NCBI RefSeq assembly: GCF_002902285.1
Contig: NZ_PPRU01000004.1
Coordinates: 62,001 to 126,000 of the forward strand
DNA: 64,000 bases
Direction: 5' to 3'
Source of the DNA: Staphylococcus simulans
GTDB lineage: Bacteria; Bacillota; Bacilli; Staphylococcales; Staphylococcaceae
Shown here piece by piece: positions 10,007 through 19,315 of this stretch. The notes under the pieces were generated by a model that did no database searches, was not told the origin of the DNA, and saw only the letters and a program-made list of their open reading frames with translations. Position numbers and translations under genes: made by a program. Numbering within the stretch: the stretch's first letter is position 1; each line of letters opens with the position of its first letter.

Positions 10007-13000
10007 TTAATTCTCTTTTTTACGTTTTGAGCTAAACATATGTGTTACTTTATCTTTCAGCGTAAATAGAATTTCATAAATAACTGGTACTACTATCAGT
10101 GTAAGAATAGTAGAAGAAACCAATCCGCCTATTACAGTTGCGGCTAAACCTTTGGAAATCAAGATAGAGCTGTCTTGTCCGAATAACATCGGTACAAGTG
10201 CGCCAATTGTCGCAAGTGCAGTCATTAAGATTGGACGTATTCTCGTTCCGCCCGCTTCTAACAACGCTTCTTTCATTTCCATACCTTTATGCTCATTATT
10301 GATAACTCGGTCTATGAGTACAATCGCATTGGTTACGACAATACCTATTAACATTAAGACCCCGATCATACTTGGTACAGAAAGTGTTTCTCCTGTGAAT
10401 ACTAAAGCTAACACCACACCAATCACAATGTAAGGAAGTGAGAATAGGATGGTAAATGGTGCTAAGCCGCCTTTGAATGTTAATACGAGTACAAGATAGA
10501 CAATTACAACTGCCGCAATCATTGCTAGACTTAATTGCGTCATCGCTCTATTAATGTCATCTGTCGCACCGCCTGAATTGATTTTAACATTCGCTGGTTT
10601 ATCGACTTTATTTACTTTATCCATCACTTTCGTTGAAATACCGCCGACATCTTTACCGCTGATTTTACCTGTTACAGTTGTAGTATAGTCGCCATCTTCT
10701 TTAATCAACTTACTTGGTGTTTGTGTTGATTTTAATGTTGCGATATCTTTCAGCTGAACCATTTCTCCTGTCGGTGTCGGAATTTCAAGATTGTTTAATT
10801 TCTCTTTGGTCCAGTTCGTTTGTTTTTCTTTTTCAACTTTTACATCGACTTTATGACCTTTTTCATTAATCGTTGTCAGTGTTGTTTCTGGAATGTTTTG
10901 ATTTAAGCCCATCGCTAATTGACCCGCTGACAAGCCTTTTTCGGTTGCTTTGTTTTTATCAACATCAATTGTGTATTGGTCATAGACTTCAGTTAAATCG
11001 GATTTAACGTTCACTACACCTGATGTTTGTTTCATTTTATCTTCGATTGCTTTCACTGTGTCTTTGATTTCATGACCTGATGGACCAGATACTTTGACTT
11101 CAATTTCATTATTGCCGCCACCAGTACCCATGTCTAAGTATTTCCATTCGCCTTCTTGTTTAAAGCCTGCGATATGTTTTAATACTCTGTCTGGTTCTGT
11201 ATCAAAGTTTTTCGTATCACTCGCATATTCAATCATCACAGCCATATTGTTTGTACTGCCTGTCGGATCAATTGGTGATGCACCACCTAGTGAATACTGA
11301 ACTTTCTTCACTTTATCTTTACTGTTAAGATATTTTTGAACTTGTTCAGCATTTTTTAGTACTTGTTCTTTTGTTTCACCAGGTTTTGGTGTATAAGTCA
11401 ACGCCATGAATTTATCTTCACCTGTGGAAATAAAGCTCGTTCCTATTTTCGCAGCACCTAATCCGATACTGCCGATTAAAATAACAGTCGTTATAATTAA
11501 GACAATCCATTTATGGTTTAACGACCAATTCAATACTTTTTTGTATCCTCGGCCTACTGCACCTAACGAACGTTGACGTTTTTGTTTGATACCATTTTTA
11601 AAGAATGTTGAAGCTAATGCCGGCACAATAGTGATAGACACTAGTAATGATGCTAATAAACTAAATGTAATTGCGAGTGCGAATGGTCTAAACATCTCAC
11701 CGACTGAACCAGCCACAAAGACTAATGGTAAGAAGACGACAATCGTTACAAGTGTAGAAGACATAATCGGTTTGAATACTTCAGCTGTCGCGCTGATAAC
11801 CAAGTTGTCTCCGCTCTCTCGCTCTTTCGGATCGGACATCCGTCTGTATATATTCTCAATAACAACAATAGAGTCATCAATTACACGTCCGATTGCGACG
11901 GTTAATGCACCTAAAGTCAAGATGTTCAATGAGACATCTGATAACTTCAAGGCAATCATCGCAATTAATAACGACATTGGAATTGAAACGACTGAAATTG
12001 CTGTTGTTCTGATATTACGTAAGAATAATAAGATGACAATAATCGCAACTATCGTACCAAGAATCGCTTTTTCAAGCATTGTATAAATAGAATCTTGGAT
12101 TGGTTTTGCGGTATCCATAATCTTAGTTTGTGCTAAATCTTTATTATCTTTCACAAACGCTTTAATTTTCGCATCTGTATCTTTTTTCACTTGAACAGTA
12201 TTGGCATCTTGTGCTTTTACGATTTGAACATCAATCGCATCTTTACCGTTCGTTCTGGAGATTGACTCACGTTCTTGTCCGATTTTTACATCGGCGATAT
12301 CTGAAAGTTTCACCATGTCATTACTTTGTGGTCCTTGTGAACCTTGTGACATCATTGAACTTTCATCTGACCCAGATTGGCCTTGTTCTCCTTGTGCTGC
12401 GCTGACAGGAATTACAAAGTTTTTCAATGCATCTGCTGAAGTGAATTCTCCATTCACTACAATGGATTTTTCTTTTTTACCGAATTGGAATAAACCTAAA
12501 GGTGTTTTGCCAGAAGCATTTTTAATATAGTCCTCCACACCTTTAGCACTCATACCACGTTTTTGTAATTCGCTTTGTTTGAATTTAATCGTTGCTTGAC
12601 GTGCAGTTTGACCGTTCATTTGTACATTTTGAACACCGTCAACAGTTTCTAATTTCGGAATGAGTTGTTTCTCAATCGCTTTCGTCGCTTTCTCTAAATT
12701 TCCATTTTTATCTGAAAATGAATAAACAACTACAGGGAATGCATTCATACTGTTCCTCATTAATTCAGGTTCCCTTGCATCCTCTGTGAGTTTAAGTTTA
12801 TCAATTTCTTTCTTTAATGCTTCTTCAGCCTTATCCATATCTGTACCATCTTCATAGCTGACTTGGACCATAGAAACATTTTCTAACGATTGGCTTTTGA
12901 CATTTTCGACATGCGCCATGCCTCTGATTTGATTATCTATTTTATCACTGATATCCTCTTGTACTGTCTGAGGTGTAGCACCCGGTAAGACAGTATTGAC

Positions 13001-13144
13001 AGATATCATCGGTTCTTCTACATCAGGCAATAATTCTAAACGCATTTTTACACTGGAATAGACACCGCCCAAGATGACTAATACAACCATTAAAAATACA
13101 GCGAATTTATTGCCTAAAGAGAACTTCAGCAAACGATTAATCAT
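10007..13144 (-). CDS. RND superfamily exporter (AcrB/SwrC type)
   Basis: A 1045-residue resistance-nodulation-division transporter: one N-terminal helix, a first extracytoplasmic domain (about 35-330), helices 2-6, a second large domain (about 550-830) and helices 8-12. The TM4 proton-relay motif is visible as GRVIDDSIVVIENIYRRM. The start at 13144 is chosen because AGGAGG (13154-13159) sits 9 bases before it. Gram-positive members such as B. subtilis SwrC export surfactants or protect from amphiphiles. No membrane-fusion or outer-membrane gene is adjacent, as expected in a monoderm. A Ser/Gln/Gly-rich low-complexity insert near residue 265 is notable. Substrate unknown. Confidence 0.9.
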   Translation of the reverse strand: MINRLLKFSLGNKFAVFLMVVLVILGGVYSSVKMRLELLPDVEEPMISVNTVLPGATPQTVQEDISDKIDNQIRGMAHVENVKSQSLENVSMVQVSYEDGTDMDKAEEALKKEIDKLKLTEDAREPELMRNSMNAFPVVVYSFSDKNGNLEKATKAIEKQLIPKLETVDGVQNVQMNGQTARQATIKFKQSELQKRGMSAKGVEDYIKNASGKTPLGLFQFGKKEKSIVVNGEFTSADALKNFVIPVSAAQGEQGQSGSDESSMMSQGSQGPQSNDMVKLSDIADVKIGQERESISRTNGKDAIDVQIVKAQDANTVQVKKDTDAKIKAFVKDNKDLAQTKIMDTAKPIQDSIYTMLEKAILGTIVAIIVILLFLRNIRTTAISVVSIPMSLLIAMIALKLSDVSLNILTLGALTVAIGRVIDDSIVVIENIYRRMSDPKERESGDNLVISATAEVFKPIMSSTLVTIVVFLPLVFVAGSVGEMFRPFALAITFSLLASLLVSITIVPALASTFFKNGIKQKRQRSLGAVGRGYKKVLNWSLNHKWIVLIITTVILIGSIGLGAAKIGTSFISTGEDKFMALTYTPKPGETKEQVLKNAEQVQKYLNSKDKVKKVQYSLGGASPIDPTGSTNNMAVMIEYASDTKNFDTEPDRVLKHIAGFKQEGEWKYLDMGTGGGNNEIEVKVSGPSGHEIKDTVKAIEDKMKQTSGVVNVKSDLTEVYDQYTIDVDKNKATEKGLSAGQLAMGLNQNIPETTLTTINEKGHKVDVKVEKEKQTNWTKEKLNNLEIPTPTGEMVQLKDIATLKSTQTPSKLIKEDGDYTTTVTGKISGKDVGGISTKVMDKVNKVDKPANVKINSGGATDDINRAMTQLSLAMIAAVVIVYLVLVLTFKGGLAPFTILFSLPYIVIGVVLALVFTGETLSVPSMIGVLMLIGIVVTNAIVLIDRVINNEHKGMEMKEALLEAGGTRIRPILMTALATIGALVPMLFGQDSSILISKGLAATVIGGLVSSTILTLIVVPVIYEILFTLKDKVTHMFSSKRKKEN

Positions 13145-13240
13145 GCGCTCTTTCCTCCTCATTTCTCGTTACTTTAAATTTAACACACCCCGCCTTAAAA
13201 GGTCGTTGATTTCACTCAACATTTTAGGTTTTTCCAAGAA

Positions 13241-13268
13241 AAAAGATTGAGACTAATTTTAGTCTCAA
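13241..13268 (-). terminator. Terminator of fmhB
   Basis: On the reverse strand, TTGAGACTA pairs with TAGTCTCAA around a short loop, followed by TCTTTTTTC. Confidence 0.8.
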
Positions 13269-13309
13269 CCCCTTTATCTATACTTATGAAAATATGTTGT
13301 CTAACTGTA

Positions 13310-14563
13310 TTATTTTCTGCCTTTTATTTTGCGAGAAACTTTGATTTTAGCTTTTGTTAATGCTGGTTTTGCTTTTTCAATCATATAATACAATGGTTTA
13401 TTTAAGACATAATCAAACTCACCGATTTTTTCACTTAAATACGTACCCCATGTTTTCTTAAATGCCCATAAACCATAATGTTCTGAGTCTTTATCCGGGT
13501 CATTATCTGTACCGCCGAAATCATATGTTGTAGCGCCTTTTTCACGCGCATAACGCATCATTTCAAACTGCATATGATGGTTCGGCAAGAAATCACGATA
13601 ATCATTTGAAGATGCACCATATAAGTAATATGATTTGTGGCCACAGAACATAAGCAGTGCGCCTGATAAATAAACACCTTCTGGCTCACGTTGGTATAGT
13701 TCTTCCATTTGATCGATTAATTTTTGGTTACGCGCAATTTTAGCTTCAGCATCTTTGATTTTATTCAACGTCTTTTTATCTTGTTTCTTTTGTTTCAGAC
13801 GTTCAATATCTTGTTCAACTTCTGCATTTTCACCTTTTAACTCTGCCAATACAGGTTTTGGTTCTAATTTAACCAAGAATAACTCTGCGTCGCCGTCAGG
13901 ATGTAATGCATCGTAAATATTTTCAAAGTAGCTGATATCACGTGTCAAGAAACCATCACGTTCCCCAGTAATACGCATCAAGTCTGCGAAGATTTTAAGT
14001 TGATCGCGACCTGCACGTTCTACTTTCGTTCCACGTTTTAATGATAAACGTACTTTTGAACGGTTACGACGTTCAAAGCTTTGAATCAATTCATCATCTG
14101 TTTTATCAATCGGTGTAATCATTGTCATACGTGGTTGAATGTAATCTTTTGATAAGCCTTCTTTGAATCCTTTATGTTTGAATCCTAATTGTCTTAAATT
14201 ACCTAAAGCATCCCCTGCTTTATCCACTTCTACATCTGGATCGATTTTAATCGCATAGGCTTTTTCATCTTCAGCAATTTCTTTTGTGTATTGAAGGAGG
14301 GCTTCGATGACTGCTTTATCATCATAATCTGCGACGAACCCTCTAGAGACATAACAAAGTGTATAAGGTAGTTTCGGTATTTTCTTGAATAATAATTGAC
14401 CGACACCTTTAACTTTTCCATCTTCACCTACTGCGACACGTCTAGAGTACCAACCAGTCAGCTTTTTCGTTTCTGCCCATTGTGTGAGTTGAAGCAAATC
14501 ACCATTGGGATGAGATTTAACAAATGCATCATGTTCTTGGTTCGTGATATTCATCTTTTCCAT
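13310..14563 (-). CDS. fmhB: FemX-type lipid II:glycine glycyltransferase FmhB
   Basis: A 417-residue FemABX-family peptidyltransferase that adds the first glycine of the pentaglycine bridge to lipid II, using glycyl-tRNA at the cytoplasmic face. Two GNAT-like halves are separated by the antiparallel coiled-coil arm (about residues 240-300, KGENAEVEQDIERLKQKKQD...), a feature of Fem proteins. The motifs GGTDNDPDKDSEHYGLWAFK and KKTWGTYLSEKIGEFDYVLN are conserved at the C-terminus. AAAGGAG precedes the first ATG. The gene is essential in S. aureus and sits at the same place relative to the RND exporter. It is monocistronic with a terminator. Confidence 0.93.
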   Translation of the reverse strand: MEKMNITNQEHDAFVKSHPNGDLLQLTQWAETKKLTGWYSRRVAVGEDGKVKGVGQLLFKKIPKLPYTLCYVSRGFVADYDDKAVIEALLQYTKEIAEDEKAYAIKIDPDVEVDKAGDALGNLRQLGFKHKGFKEGLSKDYIQPRMTMITPIDKTDDELIQSFERRNRSKVRLSLKRGTKVERAGRDQLKIFADLMRITGERDGFLTRDISYFENIYDALHPDGDAELFLVKLEPKPVLAELKGENAEVEQDIERLKQKKQDKKTLNKIKDAEAKIARNQKLIDQMEELYQREPEGVYLSGALLMFCGHKSYYLYGASSNDYRDFLPNHHMQFEMMRYAREKGATTYDFGGTDNDPDKDSEHYGLWAFKKTWGTYLSEKIGEFDYVLNKPLYYMIEKAKPALTKAKIKVSRKIKGRK

Positions 14564-14683
14564 AAAATAAAAATCTCCTTTATTTTCCTTACACTATCTA
14601 CTTATTATACAATGAAACTAAGTGACTTTCATGTCGTATCCTCACGTAACCCTATAAACTATAAAGATTCAGAGGTGAAAAGT

Positions 14684-14935
14684 GTGAGAAATATCTTTTT
14701 AATTATCATGATTATTTTAAATATCATTGTGATTAGTATAACATTAGTCAACCATGTTCAAATAGACAATCTCAGCTTGCGTGTATTCTTTACCGCATTT
14801 TCTATAGTAACTGCTGTTTATCTTGTCTTATTGCGTAAATCACGTGTTGATATGTGGCTAGCAATTATCTTATTCTTAATCGCTTTAACTTATGCGATTA
14901 TGATTGCGAACGCAGTTTATCATTATGTGTACTAA
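14684..14935 (+). CDS. Small membrane protein, unknown function
   Basis: An 83-residue protein with three hydrophobic segments (about 3-23, 31-50 and 57-80). The start is GTG at 14684, 7 bases after AGAGGTG. A longer in-frame reading is open upstream but overlaps fmhB on the other strand and lacks initiation signals. It converges with the VOC gene, leaving only 3 bases between the stop codons and no terminator hairpin between them. Function unknown. Confidence 0.7.
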   Translation: MRNIFLIIMIILNIIVISITLVNHVQIDNLSLRVFFTAFSIVTAVYLVLLRKSRVDMWLAIILFLIALTYAIMIANAVYHYVY

Positions 14936-14938
14936 ACT

Positions 14939-15694
14939 TTAAGGTTCGAAGTGATAAGCCCCACCGCGTGTCACGATATGATAAGGTGTTTCGGCGGTTG
15001 TATCTTGAATAACAATCGCATACTTGTCTTTGCGTCCTGATTGAATACGATATTCAATCGCTTCATCAGGCAATTTTAAAGTTGTGATTTCTTCATTTTC
15101 AGATACCACTTCCATACCAAACCAATCCCGCCATTGATTGACCACTAACGCTTGTTGTGTGGTTTGAATTTCAATGGCTTTTATTTTGAATTGCGGTTGA
15201 AATCTATTTTCTAACGCCTCAACACGTTCTTCTTCTGACTTATTCCACTCTATAAAGAACGGCGGTTTCAATTTCGCATCCGGCTGATTCAAATATAATA
15301 AACGCCAAGACGTTTGTTCACCTTTTTTATTTTCTCGGCCCATTTCAATTGGTCCTACGACATCTAACCCTTTCGCTTCAAACTCATCTTTAAGTTTGTC
15401 TAAATCATTTGTGCGTAAGGCGATTGCTTTAAAGCCTTGTTCGAAATTATCTTGTACGATTTTCGCAACGAAAGATACACGTCCTTCATTCGATTTAATA
15501 ACCTTCTTCAACTTTTCTTCATCGTTTACACCGATAATTTCAATATAAGCCAAATCTGTATAAACCAATTTATTATATGTACCATAGCGATTGTGTAAGC
15601 CGCCTGGTGATAACTTCATTACTTCTCCTGGATACTCAAACTCATCAATATGCTTGATATAATGGATGATATGATCAAATTTCAACTGAACCAT
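14939..15694 (-). CDS. VOC (glyoxalase/bleomycin-resistance fold) family protein
   Basis: A 251-residue protein with an N-terminal vicinal-oxygen-chelate-like domain: FDHIIHYIKHIDE strand, GLHNRYGTYNKLVYTDLAYIE, then FIEWNKSEEERV. The family (also found in Bacillus) is sometimes annotated glyoxalase-like. Metal ligands would be His7 and later Glu/His residues, but these were not verified. The start follows GAGGATGG. No substrate can be inferred from the neighbours. It is divergent from the MarR/MFS operon. Confidence 0.72.
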   Translation of the reverse strand: MVQLKFDHIIHYIKHIDEFEYPGEVMKLSPGGLHNRYGTYNKLVYTDLAYIEIIGVNDEEKLKKVIKSNEGRVSFVAKIVQDNFEQGFKAIALRTNDLDKLKDEFEAKGLDVVGPIEMGRENKKGEQTSWRLLYLNQPDAKLKPPFFIEWNKSEEERVEALENRFQPQFKIKAIEIQTTQQALVVNQWRDWFGMEVVSENEEITTLKLPDEAIEYRIQSGRKDKYAIVIQDTTAETPYHIVTRGGAYHFEP

Positions 15695-15778
15695 TTAGAC
15701 CATCCTCTCTTCATTTTTCTTCATCTTATCAAATTATGAATCGAATTGCCTTTTGAAAGACTAATTTCAAAAAATCTC

Positions 15779-15807
15779 TTGATTTTTATTTGAGAATTTT
15801 CTACAAT
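15779..15807 (+). promoter_or_regulatory. Promoter of the MarR/MFS operon
   Basis: -35 TTGATT (15779-15784), a 17-base spacer and -10 TACAAT (15802-15807). Transcription would start near 15814, leaving a structured leader of about 140 bases. Confidence 0.6.
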
Positions 15808-15821
15808 AGTAAAGTAAATTA

Positions 15822-15836
15822 GTTAGCTTAGCTAAC
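15822..15836 (+). promoter_or_regulatory. Candidate MarR operator
   Basis: The palindrome GTTAGC-TTA-GCTAAC lies just downstream of the predicted transcription start, where a bound MarR dimer would block RNA polymerase. Autoregulation is the usual mode for this family; the link here is inferred. Confidence 0.45.
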
Positions 15837-15842
15837 CTTTTT

Positions 15843-15929
15843 AACGAAATCAATCAATTACCCTGCAAAAAAATCAAACTGATTTCGTTTATATATGAGG
15901 TTGTGACGTTTTACTGAGGTCTCAACCTC
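15843..15929 (+). promoter_or_regulatory. Two hairpins in the MarR/MFS leader
   Basis: AACGAAATCA (15843-15852) pairs perfectly with TGATTTCGTT (15880-15889). A second stem, GAGGTTG (15897-15903) with CAACCTC (15923-15929), continues inward after one mismatch as GAC/GTC. It is followed by a weak T-rich stretch, TATCTTAATTT, just before the ribosome-binding site. Confidence 0.5.
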
Positions 15930-15953
15930 TATCTTAATTTAAGGAGCTACAAC

Positions 15954-16370
15954 ATGGAAATCAATCAATTATTTAATAGCTTTACTGAATTATATAGACC
16001 TTATGTAAAAAGCGTTCAACCTTTACTTGATCAGTATCAGCTACATACTGCTCAATTTTTAGTTCTAAAGGATATTTACTTACATGAACCGACAACACTT
16101 GTCGAAATTTCTAAACGTCGTTGTATTGAAAAACCATCAACACGTAAATTATTAAAAGTGTTACATGAACACGACTTGCTGACTGTTACACCAGGGGAAG
16201 ATAAAAGACAAAAACTATTAAGTCTGACAGACAAAGGTAATCAGATTTACCACGAAGTCATCGAAAAAGTAACAGCTCTTCAACAACAAATCGTTGAAGA
16301 AGCAGGTCTTAGTCAAGATGATATCGAGCAAACCATTCGAACGCTCAAAGCTATCAAACATCAGTTTTAA
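15954..16370 (+). CDS. MarR family transcriptional regulator
   Basis: A 138-residue winged-helix regulator. The order helix-turn-helix (LVEISKRRCIEKPSTRKLLKVLHEHDLL) then wing (TPGEDKRQKLLSLTDKG) is the MarR signature. An AAGGAG site precedes the ATG. The MFS exporter starts 13 bases after its stop, so both are one operon. The regulator probably represses its own promoter until a ligand, possibly a substrate of the exporter, releases it. A palindrome at 15822 is the likely operator. S. aureus has an equivalent MarR gene at this place. Confidence 0.88.
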   Translation: MEINQLFNSFTELYRPYVKSVQPLLDQYQLHTAQFLVLKDIYLHEPTTLVEISKRRCIEKPSTRKLLKVLHEHDLLTVTPGEDKRQKLLSLTDKGNQIYHEVIEKVTALQQQIVEEAGLSQDDIEQTIRTLKAIKHQF

Positions 16371-16383
16371 GGAGGGATTTCGC

Positions 16384-17577
16384 GTGGATCATTCTCAACA
16401 CGCACCAATATGGACTAAAAGTTTCAATATGAACTTTATCGTCAACTTCTTCGTTTATCTTTGTATGTATCTGTTAATCGTTGTCATTGCAGGCTACAGT
16501 AAAAACGAATTTGGCGCTTCAGATAGTTTATCCGGATTAGTAACCGGATTATTTATTGTCGGCTCATTAATCGGCCGTTTTATTACAGGAAAATATGTCA
16601 ATGCGATGGGACCTAAACGTACATTAATTATAGGATTGATTTTTCTTATCGTAACGCAAGCCCTTTACTTTATAGAAGGTTCATTAGGTTTCTTAATGTT
16701 TACCAGATTAATTAATGGTGTTGCGACAGCAGTAGCGACTACTGCGACAGGAACAATAGCTGCATACATCACACCACCTGAACGTAAAAGTGAAGGTATC
16801 AGCATGTTCTCTCTCAGTTTAGTTCTCGGAACAGCTGTCGGACCTTTCTTTGGTTTATTATTATCAAATCAATACTCCATTGATGTCTTATTCGCTTTAT
16901 GCTTAGTATTAGGTATCATTGGTTTAGCTTTATCATTCTTCATTCATATCAATTTTGAAACAACTAAAGTTTCTGAAACTCAACCATCAAAAGGTTTCAG
17001 CTTAAGTCAATTTATCGCTAAAGATGCAGTACCGATTGCGATTGTAATTTTAGTAACTGGTGTGACTTACTCATCTATTCTGACATTCTTAAAATTCTTC
17101 GCAGAAGAGCGCAATCTAGTCGCAGTTTCAAGTTACTTCTTTATTTTCTATGCCTTAACATCATTAGTCACACGTCCAATTACAGGTCGTTTAATGGATA
17201 ACAAAAACGAAAACGTTGTAGTTTATCCATCTTATTTCTTCTTACTTATCAGCTTTGTGCTTTTATTCTTTGCACATTCAGGCTGGATGTTATTACTTGC
17301 AGGTGCAGCGTTAGGTGTAGGTTACGGTAACTTATCATCACTTATGCAAGCTATTGCGATCAAAGTTACGACACCAGAAAAATATGGCCTAGCCACTTCT
17401 ACTTTCTTTATCGGTATTGATTTCGGTATCGGCTTCGGCCCTTCTGTATTAGGTGTCTTCACTTCATCTATTACTTATGCACAACTTTATGGCTTCATGG
17501 CTATATTAACTATTATTACCGCAGGACTTTACTATGTCCTACATGGCCGCAAAGTAAAATATTTAGAACGTGCTTAA
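16384..17577 (+). CDS. MFS transporter
   Basis: A 397-residue major facilitator with twelve predicted helices. The start is GTG at 16384, 7 bases downstream of AAGGAGGG and 13 bases after the MarR stop. The cytoplasmic loop 2-3 region (GRFITGKYVNAMGPKRTLI) carries the GxxxD/N-(R/K)-G-(R/K)-(R/K) type motif of the superfamily. Coupling to a MarR regulator suggests drug or metabolite export, but no substrate can be inferred. A bidirectional terminator ends the operon. Confidence 0.88.
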   Translation: MDHSQHAPIWTKSFNMNFIVNFFVYLCMYLLIVVIAGYSKNEFGASDSLSGLVTGLFIVGSLIGRFITGKYVNAMGPKRTLIIGLIFLIVTQALYFIEGSLGFLMFTRLINGVATAVATTATGTIAAYITPPERKSEGISMFSLSLVLGTAVGPFFGLLLSNQYSIDVLFALCLVLGIIGLALSFFIHINFETTKVSETQPSKGFSLSQFIAKDAVPIAIVILVTGVTYSSILTFLKFFAEERNLVAVSSYFFIFYALTSLVTRPITGRLMDNKNENVVVYPSYFFLLISFVLLFFAHSGWMLLLAGAALGVGYGNLSSLMQAIAIKVTTPEKYGLATSTFFIGIDFGIGFGPSVLGVFTSSITYAQLYGFMAILTIITAGLYYVLHGRKVKYLERA

Positions 17578-17581
17578 TTAT

Positions 17582-17614
17582 AAAAGTGCAGATCAAAACG
17601 GTCTGCACTTTTTT
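17582..17614. terminator. Bidirectional terminator, MFS / response regulator
   Basis: AAGTGCAGA / TCTGCACTT stem with 9-base loop, A-rich on the left and T-rich on the right, between converging genes. Confidence 0.85.
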
Positions 17615-18218
17615 ATATAATCCATCCTTTTTCAATAGCTTTTTTCCACGCATCAAAACGATTTTCTGTCTCCATTTTATCAATAATGACAGAAGTATAA
17701 TTACGAACTGTCCCGTTTGAAAGAAAAAGCTTTTGTGCAATTTCTTTACTTGAATAACCATTGCCAATTTCTTTCAGTATTAATTGTTCTGAAGGCGTTA
17801 ATGGATTTTTCTCATTAAAATATGTAGTCATCAATGTTTCACTATATTCTTTTTGTCCTGCCATAACATTATGCATGGTCTGAATCAGTTCTTCTACGGA
17901 CCGTTCTTTTAATACATAAGCATCTACATCATTTGCGACTGCTCTTTCAAAATAACCTGGTCTTTTGAACGTCGTTACAATAATGACTTTTGTATTTAAC
18001 TTTGCTTCTCTTATTTTATTCAATACTTCTAAACCTGTTAATTCCGGCATTTCAATATCTAGAATTGCAATGTCAGGCTGATTGGATTCAATCATTTGCC
18101 ATGCCTCTGCTCCACTTGAAGTATCAGCAATAATGTTTATATTTCCATCCATCTCTATAAGTTGAACCATCGCTTTTCTCAGCATTTCTTGGTCTTCAGC
18201 TAGAACAACATTTATCAT
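17613..18218 (-). CDS. NarL/LuxR-type response regulator
   Basis: A 201-residue regulator: receiver domain (acidic pair ED at 8-9, phospho-acceptor Asp54 in AILDIEMPEL, Lys in YVLKERS) and C-terminal LuxR-type helix-turn-helix (LTPSEQLILKEIGNGYSSKE..., GTVRNYTSVIIDKM). It overlaps the kinase gene by 4 bases and belongs to a four-gene operon with an ABC exporter, resembling B. subtilis yvfRSTU and desKR arrangements. It probably activates the ABC genes from the twin sites at 20958-20994. The signal is unknown. Confidence 0.9.
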   Translation of the reverse strand: MINVVLAEDQEMLRKAMVQLIEMDGNINIIADTSSGAEAWQMIESNQPDIAILDIEMPELTGLEVLNKIREAKLNTKVIIVTTFKRPGYFERAVANDVDAYVLKERSVEELIQTMHNVMAGQKEYSETLMTTYFNEKNPLTPSEQLILKEIGNGYSSKEIAQKLFLSNGTVRNYTSVIIDKMETENRFDAWKKAIEKGWII

Positions 18219-19315
18219 AAATTATCACCTCGTGGAATTCGAATCATTAATGTAACACCTTGTTCAGATTTTATTGTAACTTCACCATCTAATAATGCTG
18301 CACGCTCTCTTATACTATGCAGTGTAGCTTCAGGTTTACTGATACCTTTGCCATTATCACTAATTATCAACGTAATGATGTGTTGCGCTTCTTTTAATGT
18401 ACCAGTTACTTTTGTCGCATGTGCATGTTTAATAATATTATTGACCGCTTCTCTCAATAGCATAGCTAATATAGACTGTTGTCCTTTATTTAATGTTCTA
18501 GCAATGGATTGTCCCTCAAAATCAAAAGTAATATCTGCTTGTTTTAATAGTTGATCTACAGACTTCACTTCTTCTTCAAAATCTTGAAATTTCAGGTGTT
18601 CTACAATAGTTCTGACTTTATTTAATGCCTCTTTAGAAAGTTGATTAACTGCTAACATTTCCTCTTTGGCTTTTTCTGGATTTTGATCTATCAATTTAGA
18701 AGCAAGCTCAGATTTTATGCTCAAGCTGGCAAATACATGACCTAACGTATCATGTAAATCTTGGCCGATTCTTTGACGTTCTTGTTCAGCAATCAATAAA
18801 TTGATGTGACGATTTTTCTCTTTCATTTGCGCCCTTACTTTTTTATTTTCGATAAATCTAAAGTTAATGAACAACGAAATGATTACAACAAGAATCAGTA
18901 CGATAACTATTGGTAAAGCTTTTGGAAGTAAGTATAATGAAAGACCAGATGCGATGAGTAAAGCAATATAAAATAGTATACTTTCCACTGACTTTACAGT
19001 CGCTTCATAAACATACGGCAACACATAAGAACCAAAAAAGAAAAACATGATAAATGTGCTGCCCATTGCCCAACAAAAATAAAGTGTGCCGATCAAATAA
19101 ATCATCCATACAATCAACCGCTTCACTTTAAACTGATAAACATCAGATAAAATTAAAATACCATAATTAATTATGAATACAGCAATCACTATAACAGCAA
19201 TTACTTTAGGTCCTTTGATGTCTTGATAAAATAAAGCGATAATTGGAAACAACAAGTAAATAAAACTCGCAACGCCCATTGGGTTTCCTTTTATTTTTCT
19301 AAGCAAAAAAGACAT
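18215..19315 (-). CDS. DesK-like sensor histidine kinase
   Basis: A 366-residue HisKA_3 kinase. The N-terminus carries about five to six membrane helices (residues 12-150), followed by the dimerisation motif QRIGQDLHDTLGHVFASLS with the phospho-accepting His, and an HATPase_c domain (N box EAVNNIIKHAHAT, G1 box ISDNGKGI). The short HATPase with no large sensor domain suggests sensing in or at the membrane. The chosen ATG at 19315 overlaps the permease stop (TAATG), giving translational coupling; upstream in-frame starts lie inside the permease. The partner regulator follows immediately. Confidence 0.9.
   Translation of the reverse strand: MSFLLRKIKGNPMGVASFIYLLFPIIALFYQDIKGPKVIAVIVIAVFIINYGILILSDVYQFKVKRLIVWMIYLIGTLYFCWAMGSTFIMFFFFGSYVLPYVYEATVKSVESILFYIALLIASGLSLYLLPKALPIVIVLILVVIISLFINFRFIENKKVRAQMKEKNRHINLLIAEQERQRIGQDLHDTLGHVFASLSIKSELASKLIDQNPEKAKEEMLAVNQLSKEALNKVRTIVEHLKFQDFEEEVKSVDQLLKQADITFDFEGQSIARTLNKGQQSILAMLLREAVNNIIKHAHATKVTGTLKEAQHIITLIISDNGKGISKPEATLHSIRERAALLDGEVTIKSEQGVTLMIRIPRGDNL

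Noticed and set aside
10152..12530. Several open frames on the forward strand inside the RND gene
   Set aside because: They are antisense shadows of a strongly coding gene, lack ribosome-binding sites and encode no recognisable protein.
16294..16383. N-terminal extension of the MFS protein
   Set aside because: It would overlap the MarR gene. The GTG at 16384 has a strong AAGGAGGG site and gives a normal MFS N-terminus.
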